This document shows, piece by piece, positions 8,452 through 16,820 of a stretch of DNA of 51,465 bases; position 1 is the first letter of the stretch; each line of letters starts with the position of its first letter. Both the position numbers and the translations under genes were made by a program. Source of the stretch: an uncultured Clostridia bacterium (lineage in GTDB: Bacteria > Bacillota > Clostridia > TANB77 > CAG-508). The stretch covers positions 1 through 51,465 of the forward strand of contig CANRBH010000006.1 of NCBI GenBank assembly GCA_947628825.1, written 5' to 3'. The notes under the pieces were generated by a model, which was given only the letters and a program-made list of their open reading frames with translations, searched no databases and was not told where the DNA came from.

Positions 8452-10381
8452 TTAATGAATCTAGCATTGAGCTTAGTTTAACATAATCTAGTTCTATTTT
8501 TTCTTTTCTAAATAGTTCTAACAATTTATTTCCAATTTCAAAATTTGAATTCATTGCTGATACTGCTGTATTTTCATCTATTTGTGTTTTATCTAATAAA
8601 CCTTCTATAAATTGTTTATTAGTATTTATTTGATTTTTTATTTCATCATTCAATATATCATTATATGTAGATAAGAATTTATCATATTTATTTATTACTA
8701 AATTATTAATTGCTTTAAAATAATAATTATCGCTTATATTTTCAATATATATTGGAGTACTTGTAACTTTTAGTTTTCCATCTATAGCTTCTATCTCATT
8801 ACCATAAATATCATAAGCATTAAATCCAGTATAATCTATAAATTCTTCTTTTTTATTATCTGACCATACAACTTCATCAGTATTATTTTCATCATTTGTC
8901 CAAACAATTAAAAGAATTTTTCCATCTTTATCATAAACATGTGCAAAAGTTCCTTCTGTTAATTGAAAATATCCAATATATTCTCCACCATTAGTTTTTT
9001 CATAATATTTTTTCATAATATAATAAGAATCTTTTGGTGTATAATTAGAATTTAATAATCCAAATCTTTCCACACTATTTAAATCTGATGTAACTGTCCA
9101 TAGATTATATAATGAAATCAAATTTGAACTTTCCTCTAAATTAACTGTCATTTTTAGTAATAATTCACCTTGTTCTTTGTCATCATTTGTATATAAGCTA
9201 GAGTAACCAAATTCTGTAGCATTTATATTATTAAATCCACCTATCAAGTTGGATATTTTTGTTATTTTTTTTATTTCATTGAAAAAGTCATTTGACTTTC
9301 TTGAATAAGGATGATGAGCAATTCCATTAATATTATCTAATCCACTTGTATTATTTATAAGGCTTACAAATGTTGCTGGAGTGATTATATTATAAGTGTC
9401 TGTTGGATTTGGTGCTGTACCACCTGTCATAATTTTATTAAGTCTATCTTTTTTTCCCAAGTTATTTAATACATTACTATACCATTGCATCTCCTCCTGA
9501 GTATGATATCCGCCCTTTGCACTTGATGTATAATTAACTTCATTTAAGACTTCTATATTTTTATATTCAGGATAATGCTCTTGGACAGCATCAACAAAAT
9601 TTACAAATTTTTGTACTTCTTCATCATTATTAATTAACTTATCATCACCAGCATTAACACCATTTAGTAATATAATTGGCTGAATTTCTGATGTAGAAGT
9701 TAAGTCATTAAGCCATTCATCATATTTTGAAAAGTCATATATATTGTCGTTTTTTTGAATTGCAGATTGACTAAAATCAGTTCTTATGTATTTAACACCT
9801 AAAGCTTTTAAAGGTTCTCCTGTCCTGTCATATCTTTCCCAATTTCCATTTTGATAATGTACAGCTATTCCCTTATTAGATAACTCATCTGCAAATTGTT
9901 CCTTATAAGAATCAATGTAGTAAAAGTCTTCATTCCATTCACCTTCATCTATTATGTTATTATCTTTTTGAATTGCTATGTAACAATTATTTTTTCCTTC
10001 ATTTTCCAAACTAAATTCTATTGTTTTATTTTCTCCCATACTTTCTTCGATTAGATTATTATTTATCCCGTATTTAATTATATAATTACAGTTTTCTTGC
10101 TTATTTGTTAGTGTTACATTTACTTGAACTTTTTTGTCATCAATTTTATACCTAATATTAGGAGCATTAAATATTACTTTTTCTTTTGTTATTTCATTTT
10201 TCATATATTGAATTAAATCTTGAAAATTATACTCAATGTTACTTTTTTTTGCCTTTATTTCCTTTATAAAAGTAGTAGTTTTTACGTTTGAAAGAACCAA
10301 TATTGGTATAACTTTTATAATCATTATTAAAAATATTATCAAAATTAAAAATATCAACTTTCTATTCTTTGGTTTTCTCAT
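8429..10381 (-). CDS. Membrane-anchored clan GH-A glycosidase (PslG/GH39-like), 5' part
   Basis: A 650-residue frame. A signal anchor lies at about 8-32, a small beta domain at about 60-155, and a TIM-barrel glycosidase at about 165-500. The barrel has the acid/base motif VLNEVNY and a second Glu in NATEFGYSS as likely nucleophile, in the order expected for clan GH-A. A beta domain and helical segment follow. PslG-like enzymes cut a cell's own exopolysaccharide, and the position next to a polysaccharide operon suggests such trimming; the substrate is not known. Dropping one A from the run at 8438-8440 would continue the protein as ...LNDIRNSFEDLVTIS... into the dockerin frame, giving one protein of about 1,130 residues. 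Confidence 0.78.
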   Translation of the reverse strand: MRKPKNRKLIFLILIIFLIMIIKVIPILVLSNVKTTTFIKEIKAKKSNIEYNFQDLIQYMKNEITKEKVIFNAPNIRYKIDDKKVQVNVTLTNKQENCNYIIKYGINNNLIEESMGENKTIEFSLENEGKNNCYIAIQKDNNIIDEGEWNEDFYYIDSYKEQFADELSNKGIAVHYQNGNWERYDRTGEPLKALGVKYIRTDFSQSAIQKNDNIYDFSKYDEWLNDLTSTSEIQPIILLNGVNAGDDKLINNDEEVQKFVNFVDAVQEHYPEYKNIEVLNEVNYTSSAKGGYHTQEEMQWYSNVLNNLGKKDRLNKIMTGGTAPNPTDTYNIITPATFVSLINNTSGLDNINGIAHHPYSRKSNDFFNEIKKITKISNLIGGFNNINATEFGYSSLYTNDDKEQGELLLKMTVNLEESSNLISLYNLWTVTSDLNSVERFGLLNSNYTPKDSYYIMKKYYEKTNGGEYIGYFQLTEGTFAHVYDKDGKILLIVWTNDENNTDEVVWSDNKKEEFIDYTGFNAYDIYGNEIEAIDGKLKVTSTPIYIENISDNYYFKAINNLVINKYDKFLSTYNDILNDEIKNQINTNKQFIEGLLDKTQIDENTAVSAMNSNFEIGNKLLELFRKEKIELDYVKLSSMLDSLNDIRKFI

Positions 10382-10524
10382 TTTTTCCTCATTTTATACA
10401 CTAAATATTATATTCTACTATAATATAATTTTTTACTTTTGTAAACGAATATTACAAAAATTTAACTTATTTGTAATATAGTTAATCAAAATAATATTTT
10501 TCTAGTATAACTTTTCAAAAAATT

Positions 10525-10556
10525 AAGCTATAAAACTAATAATAGCTTTATAGCTT
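10525..10556 (-). terminator. Terminator of the polysaccharide operon
   Basis: AAGCTATAAA pairs with TTTATAGCTT and is followed by an ATTTTTT run on the minus strand. It lies just past the wzx stop at 10562. Confidence 0.65.
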
Positions 10557-10561
10557 ATATT

Positions 10562-11977
10562 TTATTTAGATTTTTGATTAATTTTAATATAAATATTTAT
10601 TTTTTTTACTATTTGTGAAAAATACTTATAATGTATAGCAACTAATAATATAAATATCAATATTTGAATAGCATATAAAACGTTTAATGTTGCTAAGATT
10701 GATTGAATAATTAATAATCCTAATGCTACAAAATGAATTTTCCATTTTACTTTCATTTTTATAAATCTTTGTAAATATTTTGTTCTAAGAGTCCATGTTA
10801 CTATGTATCCTATCATAGTTGCAAAAGCTGCTCCTATTGCTCCCCACATATAAATGAAAGCAAAGTTACATACTGTATTTATTAATGCTCCTATAGTTGT
10901 TGTTATAGCAACTGATTTTGTTTCTTTTGTTGCAGCAAATAGAGATCCCTCAAATCCCGCAATTCCATGAAAAACTGTACCAACCAATAAGAAAGGTACA
11001 CATTTCCATGCATCATAATAATCTCCTGAATATAACATTTTAGCAATAGGTATATTTAATAATAAAATGATTGAGCAAACTAATGTAGAAATAAGACTGT
11101 AAATTGTATAATTATTTCCCATGAATCCATCATCATCATCTTTATCGAATTCTGATATTGCTGAAATTGACCATGCATTGGAAAATATGTTTTGAAATGT
11201 TGTTAAAATAGAAGGAATTTTACATGCAACAGCATAAATTCCATTTACAGCTACACCGGAAATCCAAGTTAATATGTATCTATCACTTGCATTATTTACC
11301 CACCAAGCAATAGAATTGGCTATTAAAGGTGTACTATACTTTATCATTGGTTTCGAAAGGTTTTTATATTTTTTTAAATGACAATCTTTATAAAGTTTGC
11401 CTTTTATAAATTGGTATATCAATTGTATAAGTAGTCCAATAACGCTACTAAACATGTATCCATCTATACCCATTTTTAAAACAAGTAAACAAAATACATT
11501 ACTTAAACCTGTTACGAGTGTACATATAATACCTCCTATAACGATTACTTTAGTTTCATTTTTAGCTTTAAGATATACTGTAAAACAATTATTCAATGAG
11601 TTCAATATAAAAGAAAAAAGTAAGAACAACCAATATGTTAGTGAAAGTACTATAATACCCATTGCACTAATAAAAATTATACCTAAAGAAAAAATTATAG
11701 TACCATATATTATTACTTTAATTGTCGTTGATAAGACATCCTTCTTTTCATATCTATTATCCATCCCAAATCTAAGAGTAGCATCTTGAATACTTAATAA
11801 TAGTATTGGCATTAGAAGTTGAACTGTAGATTGTAGTATATCTACAGTTCCATAATCTGATGTACTAAGTACTGATGTATATAATGGAAGTAATAAAAAG
11901 GCTATAATTTTTGATCCAAAGCTTCCAAGAGTAAAAATTCCTATATTTTTAATTAATGAACTATATTTTTTTTTCAT
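10562..11977 (-). CDS. wzx: Polysaccharide flippase, Wzx type
   Basis: A 471-residue MOP-superfamily transporter with about 14 hydrophobic helices and the family's N-terminal pattern (SLIKNIGIFTLGSFGSKIIAFLLLPLY split across helix 1). It should flip the undecaprenyl-diphosphate-linked repeat unit across the membrane, after which the Wzy-like protein at 18.6-20.0 kb polymerises it. It is the last gene of the operon that begins at 22.9 kb; an AAAGGA site precedes the ATG. A cluster with one Wzx, one Wzy and a CpsC/D pair points to the Wzy-dependent route rather than an ABC transporter. The specific glycan cannot be read from sequence. Confidence 0.9.
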   Translation of the reverse strand: MKKKYSSLIKNIGIFTLGSFGSKIIAFLLLPLYTSVLSTSDYGTVDILQSTVQLLMPILLLSIQDATLRFGMDNRYEKKDVLSTTIKVIIYGTIIFSLGIIFISAMGIIVLSLTYWLFLLFSFILNSLNNCFTVYLKAKNETKVIVIGGIICTLVTGLSNVFCLLVLKMGIDGYMFSSVIGLLIQLIYQFIKGKLYKDCHLKKYKNLSKPMIKYSTPLIANSIAWWVNNASDRYILTWISGVAVNGIYAVACKIPSILTTFQNIFSNAWSISAISEFDKDDDDGFMGNNYTIYSLISTLVCSIILLLNIPIAKMLYSGDYYDAWKCVPFLLVGTVFHGIAGFEGSLFAATKETKSVAITTTIGALINTVCNFAFIYMWGAIGAAFATMIGYIVTWTLRTKYLQRFIKMKVKWKIHFVALGLLIIQSILATLNVLYAIQILIFILLVAIHYKYFSQIVKKINIYIKINQKSK

Positions 11978-11994
11978 AATAAAGTATCCTTTAA

Positions 11995-12843
11995 CTAATA
12001 AATAATATCATCATAAGTAATTACCCCTGCTCCTCCAGTAATATATACTGTATCTCCAACAATCATCTTTCCCATACTACTGACAAGAATTGTAGCTATA
12101 TTTGCAACTTCTTCTGGTGCTATAAATCTTTCAAATGTAGAATTTTCATTGTATAAATCATTAATGTCATCTTTTTTTATCATAGGAGTTGCAGTAGAGC
12201 CAGGAGCAATTCCATTAACTATAATTCCATATGGTAATAATTTTTTTGCCATTCCAAGAGTAAGGCCACGCCCCCCCCATTTTGAAATAATATACGGAGA
12301 AATTGCAGGTCTAAGCGCTGATGATGATGTAACATTTAAAATATTTCCTTTTATTTTATTTTTTATCATATATTTTATTATTGATTGCGACATAAAGTAC
12401 ATTCCTTTTAAATTGGTGTCTAATATTCTGTCATATTCTTCTTCTGTTGTTTCTGGAATCATATTTCCACCATTAATTCCTGCATTATTTACAAATATAT
12501 CAATTTTCTTATTTATCATTAAAAAAATTGATGAAAGTTTTTCTTCTAAAGTATTAACTTCAGAAATATCTAAATCTGCTATAATAATTCTATTTTCTTC
12601 ACATTTACAATTTATTATTAAATTACTTTTAGCCTGCTCTAACTTTTCTTTATTTCTTCCTGTAATAATTACAGTAGCACCATTTTTTAAGAAGGATTCA
12701 GCAATAGAATATCCTATTCCCGATGAACCTCCTGTAATCAATGCACATCTACCATCTAAAAAATGTCCTTCTATACAAGGTATTAGAACCTTTTCTTTTT
12801 TTATTCTAAGCATTCTTTTTAATATACTTTTAACCTTAGACAT
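11995..12843 (-). CDS. Short-chain dehydrogenase/reductase
   Basis: An SDR of 282 residues. It has an N-terminal extension of about 28 basic residues, then the nucleotide-binding TGGSSGIG, NNAG near 120, a serine-rich stretch SSSA, and the catalytic YIISK (Tyr and Lys four apart). It should use NAD(P)H to reduce or oxidise a small hydroxy or keto compound. It lies 20 bases after the MenD-like TPP enzyme; a decarboxylase/ligase plus a reductase could make an unusual acyl or sugar-derived substituent. The coding strand has a G8 run at 12271-12278 (WGGRG, codons about 189-191, just after YIISK), so a slip would cut off the C-terminal third. AAGGAG supports the start. Confidence 0.85.
   Translation of the reverse strand: MSKVKSILKRMLRIKKEKVLIPCIEGHFLDGRCALITGGSSGIGYSIAESFLKNGATVIITGRNKEKLEQAKSNLIINCKCEENRIIIADLDISEVNTLEEKLSSIFLMINKKIDIFVNNAGINGGNMIPETTEEEYDRILDTNLKGMYFMSQSIIKYMIKNKIKGNILNVTSSSALRPAISPYIISKWGGRGLTLGMAKKLLPYGIIVNGIAPGSTATPMIKKDDINDLYNENSTFERFIAPEEVANIATILVSSMGKMIVGDTVYITGGAGVITYDDIIY
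12271..12278 (-). repeat. G8 homopolymer in the SDR gene
   Basis: Eight C on the plus strand; the coding strand reads TGG GGG GGG (Trp-Gly-Gly). It is in frame as sequenced and is the second of three such tracts in the polysaccharide genes. Confidence 0.8.
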
Positions 12844-12863
12844 CTATATTTTTCTCCTTAAAT

Positions 12864-14588
12864 TTATTTTCCAATTTTATTTTTTAGTTTATTTATAGTA
12901 TTTTCTCCAAATACTTTTTTTACAGATTTTTTTAATTCTTTTTTTATAATTTCATTTTTCTTCTTATTTATATTTATCATTGATTGATATGCATCGCTCT
13001 CATCTTTATCTGACACAAATACCTCAAAAATAATTGGTTTATTAGATGGCTCGATGAATTCCGTACTCATACTAATAAACTCCGACATATTTTTCGCCGA
13101 TAAATATTTAAATCCACATGTTTCGGCCCATCCTTTTGCATTTTTATAGTGGTTAGCTGCAGCTATATATTGGTCAATAGTATTATTATCTCCATCACCA
13201 TTAAGTTTAAATTCAATACCACCATTATTGTTAATAATAAGAATTCGTAAATTGTTCTTTATATGTCTAATACCTATGGAATTTATATCGTAGAAAAAAG
13301 CCAAATCTCCTATTATCATAAAAGATAATTTATCAGATGCAACACTTTGTCCTATTAATGTAGACATACCTCCATCAATTCCAAATGCTCCTACATTTGA
13401 ATAACATTGAATTGATGGATTTAAATCAAATAGATTCCATACTCTTAAACTATTCAATATTGAAAATTGCATTATTGAGTTTTCTGGTATTTTGTCATGC
13501 AAAAAATTTGCAATGCTCACATTAGAAAATGGAACATCTACATCCTTAATTAATTTGTTTAGCTCATCTTTCCAAAGATTAAGATATTGATGTTCTACAT
13601 TATTTTCTTGAACCTTAGTAAAAAATTCTTTTTCGCTTCCTTGAAATGCATATGTTAATTTATCGTATGTATCTACTATGTTTCCATCTTCAGATATTCT
13701 CCAGTGTTCTATTTCTGAATACTCTGTTTTAGAAAATCGAAGATAAAATGGATAATCACCTGTTTGTCCACCTATTGTTATTAATATATCTGGTTTTATT
13801 TTGTTAAACTGTTTATCATCAATAGTAGAAAGTAACAAGTTTCCATTTACAGAGTATTCACTGAAAAAATTTGAAAGATGATTTGTATAGACAACTGAAT
13901 TTGTATTTTTGCAAAAATAGTTTAATGAATTTTTTTCCTCATCTGTAAAAGGTCTATGTTCACCAATCGCAATCAGTATCTTTTTTTCATCTAAATTTAA
14001 TTTTTTCATTTCGCTAATATAGACTCTTTTAATAATTTTATTTTTTGGTTCAATTTCTAATATATTAAAATCTAGCCATGGAATACATAATTGTACTGGT
14101 CCTTTACCATTATGTGTCAATTCAAGAATTGCATCATTGATTAATCTTTTGCTGTGATATATATCATTTATATCCTTAATAAAAGGCAATTCAAATGATT
14201 TTTTTACACTATCATTTGGCAATGAAGTTTGGTCTGGTGCTTGCATATAATCTTGATACTTAAATCTAGGATGTTTTTCCATAGTAATTGCAAGAATAGG
14301 TACCTTTTTATAAAAAGCCTCTGTTAACCCAGGAATGTAATTTCTTGTTGCTTGAGCACTTGTACAAATCATTGCAACTGGATTTCCAGTCTGTAGATAT
14401 ATCCCTATAGCAAAATATACTGCACTTCTTTCATCTACAATAGAATAGCATGTAAAAAAATCATCCTTTTGAACTAATTTAACTAATGGTATATTAGTTC
14501 CACCTGGACTAATTATTAAGTTTTTTATATTTTGCTTTTTCAATATTTCCGCTACCATTTCAATATTTTTAGTATTTTTAAAATTCAA
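12864..14588 (-). CDS. MenD-like thiamine diphosphate-dependent enzyme
   Basis: A 574-residue protein with the three-domain layout of TPP enzymes. The N-terminal pyrimidine domain carries the conserved Glu in the MenD-like motif SIVDERSAVYFAIG, and GLTEAFYKKVPILAIT follows. The C-terminal diphosphate domain has IGDLAFFYDINSIG followed by ILIINNNGG, the metal/TPP signature. MenD itself builds a menaquinone precursor, but no other men gene is nearby. Within this cluster the enzyme more likely decarboxylates or transfers a 2-keto acid unit for a glycan substituent. The start is TTG, chosen because AAGGTGA lies before it. It sits between the pyruvyl transferase and the SDR, 27 and 20 bases away. 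Confidence 0.85.
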   Translation of the reverse strand: MNFKNTKNIEMVAEILKKQNIKNLIISPGGTNIPLVKLVQKDDFFTCYSIVDERSAVYFAIGIYLQTGNPVAMICTSAQATRNYIPGLTEAFYKKVPILAITMEKHPRFKYQDYMQAPDQTSLPNDSVKKSFELPFIKDINDIYHSKRLINDAILELTHNGKGPVQLCIPWLDFNILEIEPKNKIIKRVYISEMKKLNLDEKKILIAIGEHRPFTDEEKNSLNYFCKNTNSVVYTNHLSNFFSEYSVNGNLLLSTIDDKQFNKIKPDILITIGGQTGDYPFYLRFSKTEYSEIEHWRISEDGNIVDTYDKLTYAFQGSEKEFFTKVQENNVEHQYLNLWKDELNKLIKDVDVPFSNVSIANFLHDKIPENSIMQFSILNSLRVWNLFDLNPSIQCYSNVGAFGIDGGMSTLIGQSVASDKLSFMIIGDLAFFYDINSIGIRHIKNNLRILIINNNGGIEFKLNGDGDNNTIDQYIAAANHYKNAKGWAETCGFKYLSAKNMSEFISMSTEFIEPSNKPIIFEVFVSDKDESDAYQSMININKKKNEIIKKELKKSVKKVFGENTINKLKNKIGK

Positions 14589-14615
14589 TTAAATCACCTT
14601 ACCTTTTATATAAAT

Positions 14616-15830
14616 TTATACTATAAATTTTTTTAGCAAATCACTTATTTTTTGATCAAATGTTTTAAGTTTATCTTGTGCAATTTTTAGAGATTTAGTT
14701 TCAGCATCTTTTATTTTTTCTATATTTTTTATATAATCTATTGTTTTTTGTATTGCACTTTCAGTATTTTCTTTTTTAGCATCAATATAATAATTGTAAT
14801 TTAAGCTTTTGTATAATCCTTCAAATTTTTTACTATATGCAACTGGGATAGTTGGAACATTTGAAGAAAAAGCTGCTATTGTTGCATGCATTCTTGATCC
14901 TATGAATACATTTAATTCGGATATAAAGCTTTTGGCTTCAATAGGATCTGCAAATTTAGGTGCAACTTTAACATCATATTTTAGAGCTAATTTTGAACAA
15001 AGTAAATAGTCATTTTCATTTTCTATGCTATCAGCATTTACATGAGAAACAAGATATATATTATATTCTGTATTGTCTTTTAAATAGTTGATTAATCTAT
15101 CAATATATTTTTTATAATCAATTTTAATATCTATATTATATTCATTATACCACATTAGTGCTGAAACATTTATTCCTATACTTTCTTCCTTTAAGCTATT
15201 TTGTTTATTATATGGTAATCTTAATGCTATATCTGTACAAACACTAGGTTCTATTTTTGAAATCTTTTTAATAACTTCTACTGAATCCTCATCTCTTGTA
15301 CAAACAATATCTGCTTTATTTAAAACATTTCTAGCTATAACTTTTGATATCTTTCTATTATATGGTCCATAAGTTTGTGGTCCCAAAATAAGTGGTATAT
15401 TATTTCTTATTGCTACTTCCTTATAAAAACTTTCTTTTATTAATCTTTTTACTCCATATATATCCGAGAAGCTGTCTCCTCCAGACATATCAATTATTAA
15501 ATCACAACATTTATATTTTTTTATAACATTTATTGTATTATTAAGATTCTTTAATTTCATCACTACTACATTTATATTTTCTATATTTATATCAAAAATC
15601 TTACTTATCTTTTTTATTTCATTTTCATTTTTTTTATAAAAATATAAATAATAATTTAGTTTCACTCCAATTTTTTTACTCTCTGATTGTAAAATTTTTA
15701 TTAGAGAATATGCTAGTGCTTGACAACCTAAATTTCCAAAATTATAGTCTATTCCATTTAATCCAATATTTATTACTTTTTTTTCTTTTCTTTTTTCTTT
15801 ATCATTGTTGTTCATCTTATTTTTTCTCAT
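14616..15830 (-). CDS. Polysaccharide pyruvyl transferase family protein
   Basis: A 404-residue PF04230-type protein. Motifs include NFGNLGCQALAYSLI near the N-terminus, DMSGGDSFSD near 115, LGPQTYGPY near 155 and the C-terminal SRMHATIAAFSSNVPTI. Members transfer pyruvate from phosphoenolpyruvate to sugars as ketals, adding negative charge to surface polysaccharides; some, like CsaB, act in wall anchoring. Its place in the middle of the operon favours glycan decoration. The ATG overlaps the stop of the preceding transferase gene by four bases (ATGA), indicating coupled translation; the start region is Lys/Asn-rich. Confidence 0.9.
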   Translation of the reverse strand: MRKNKMNNNDKEKRKEKKVINIGLNGIDYNFGNLGCQALAYSLIKILQSESKKIGVKLNYYLYFYKKNENEIKKISKIFDINIENINVVVMKLKNLNNTINVIKKYKCCDLIIDMSGGDSFSDIYGVKRLIKESFYKEVAIRNNIPLILGPQTYGPYNRKISKVIARNVLNKADIVCTRDEDSVEVIKKISKIEPSVCTDIALRLPYNKQNSLKEESIGINVSALMWYNEYNIDIKIDYKKYIDRLINYLKDNTEYNIYLVSHVNADSIENENDYLLCSKLALKYDVKVAPKFADPIEAKSFISELNVFIGSRMHATIAAFSSNVPTIPVAYSKKFEGLYKSLNYNYYIDAKKENTESAIQKTIDYIKNIEKIKDAETKSLKIAQDKLKTFDQKISDLLKKFIV

Positions 15831-16792
15831 ACCTTTCCTTTTAGTAATTCATTATAAAATGTTGAATTATTCTCTATCTTCATTTTAAATTTATGCCTAT
15901 ATGTCGTTTTAAAAATATAAGTATTTTTATTTTTTTCAAAAAATTTTTCACTATAAGGTTGTGATAATTTCTTTTCTAATTCAAAAACATCTACATTATT
16001 TGCTGGTATCTTATCTATTTCATTTTGAAATAAATTTATATTTTCATAAGCAGTTGCAAAAAGACAATCAATTAAAAAATAGCATATTAGTACTTCATGA
16101 TTTTTCCAGTATTCATAAAAAATTTCTTGCATAAATTTCATAAGCTGATTGTTTTTGCCTGAGGCTAAAAAGCTATCCATCCATAGTCCTTTACATACAT
16201 GAAAATCAGAATATAAATTATGATGAATTGTATAAAAAGAATAATTTTTCATGCTTTCATCCAAATTATTAGTTAAATATAAAGTTGCATCCATCCATAT
16301 TCCACCATATTTATATAATAATGATACTCTCAAAATATCAGATAAGTGTGTTATAGTCATTTTTCCATTATTTACTTTTTCAATTATATAATCTGGCATG
16401 TCCACATATTTATTATAATTCTTTTCTGTTATTATAATTACTTTATGTTTTCCTGCATTTCTTTTAATGGAATTTATACATGATTTCACTATTTCTGGTG
16501 CATTTTTTTCGCCTTGCCACCATAAAACAAAAATTGGCGAATCTTCTTTTATTTTTTCTAATTCCTCATCAATTTTTTTATATTTTTCAATTATATTATT
16601 ATAGTTATTTTTTATATATTTTTTTACGAATTCATGTTTTTTTAAGTGATAATACTTTCCAATTTTGTTATTTTTCTTTCTAAATAATATAGAATCGCAA
16701 AAATCATAGTATGCGTATAATAATCCAAAATTTTTCAATAAGCTCTTATTGTTTACAATCAATTGTTTTAATTTTTTTATTTTATCCTTCAT
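15827..16792 (-). CDS. Capsular polysaccharide synthesis glycosyltransferase (Caps_synth), copy 2
   Basis: A 321-residue transferase of the PF05704 / GT32-like type. It has FVLWWQGEKNAPEIVKSCI, a THLSDILRVSLLYKYGGIWMDATLYL block with the metal-binding DAT, and a C-terminal FKTTYRHKF region. Its neighbour at 16821-17786 has the same length and is alike along the whole sequence, so the pair arose by tandem duplication. Where the neighbour has the glycine run coded by a G8 tract, this copy reads NNKIGKYYH and has no tract. It should add a sugar, from an unknown nucleotide donor, to the lipid-linked repeat unit. Its ribosome site is weak. Confidence 0.87.
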   Translation of the reverse strand: MKDKIKKLKQLIVNNKSLLKNFGLLYAYYDFCDSILFRKKNNKIGKYYHLKKHEFVKKYIKNNYNNIIEKYKKIDEELEKIKEDSPIFVLWWQGEKNAPEIVKSCINSIKRNAGKHKVIIITEKNYNKYVDMPDYIIEKVNNGKMTITHLSDILRVSLLYKYGGIWMDATLYLTNNLDESMKNYSFYTIHHNLYSDFHVCKGLWMDSFLASGKNNQLMKFMQEIFYEYWKNHEVLICYFLIDCLFATAYENINLFQNEIDKIPANNVDVFELEKKLSQPYSEKFFEKNKNTYIFKTTYRHKFKMKIENNSTFYNELLKGKV

Positions 16793-16820
16793 TCATTTTT
16801 TTTTCCATTTTATGCTCGGT

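Noticed and set aside
12149..12898. A 249-residue plus-strand frame opposite the SDR gene.
   Set aside because: It is antisense to a clear SDR with catalytic motifs and has no family features of its own.
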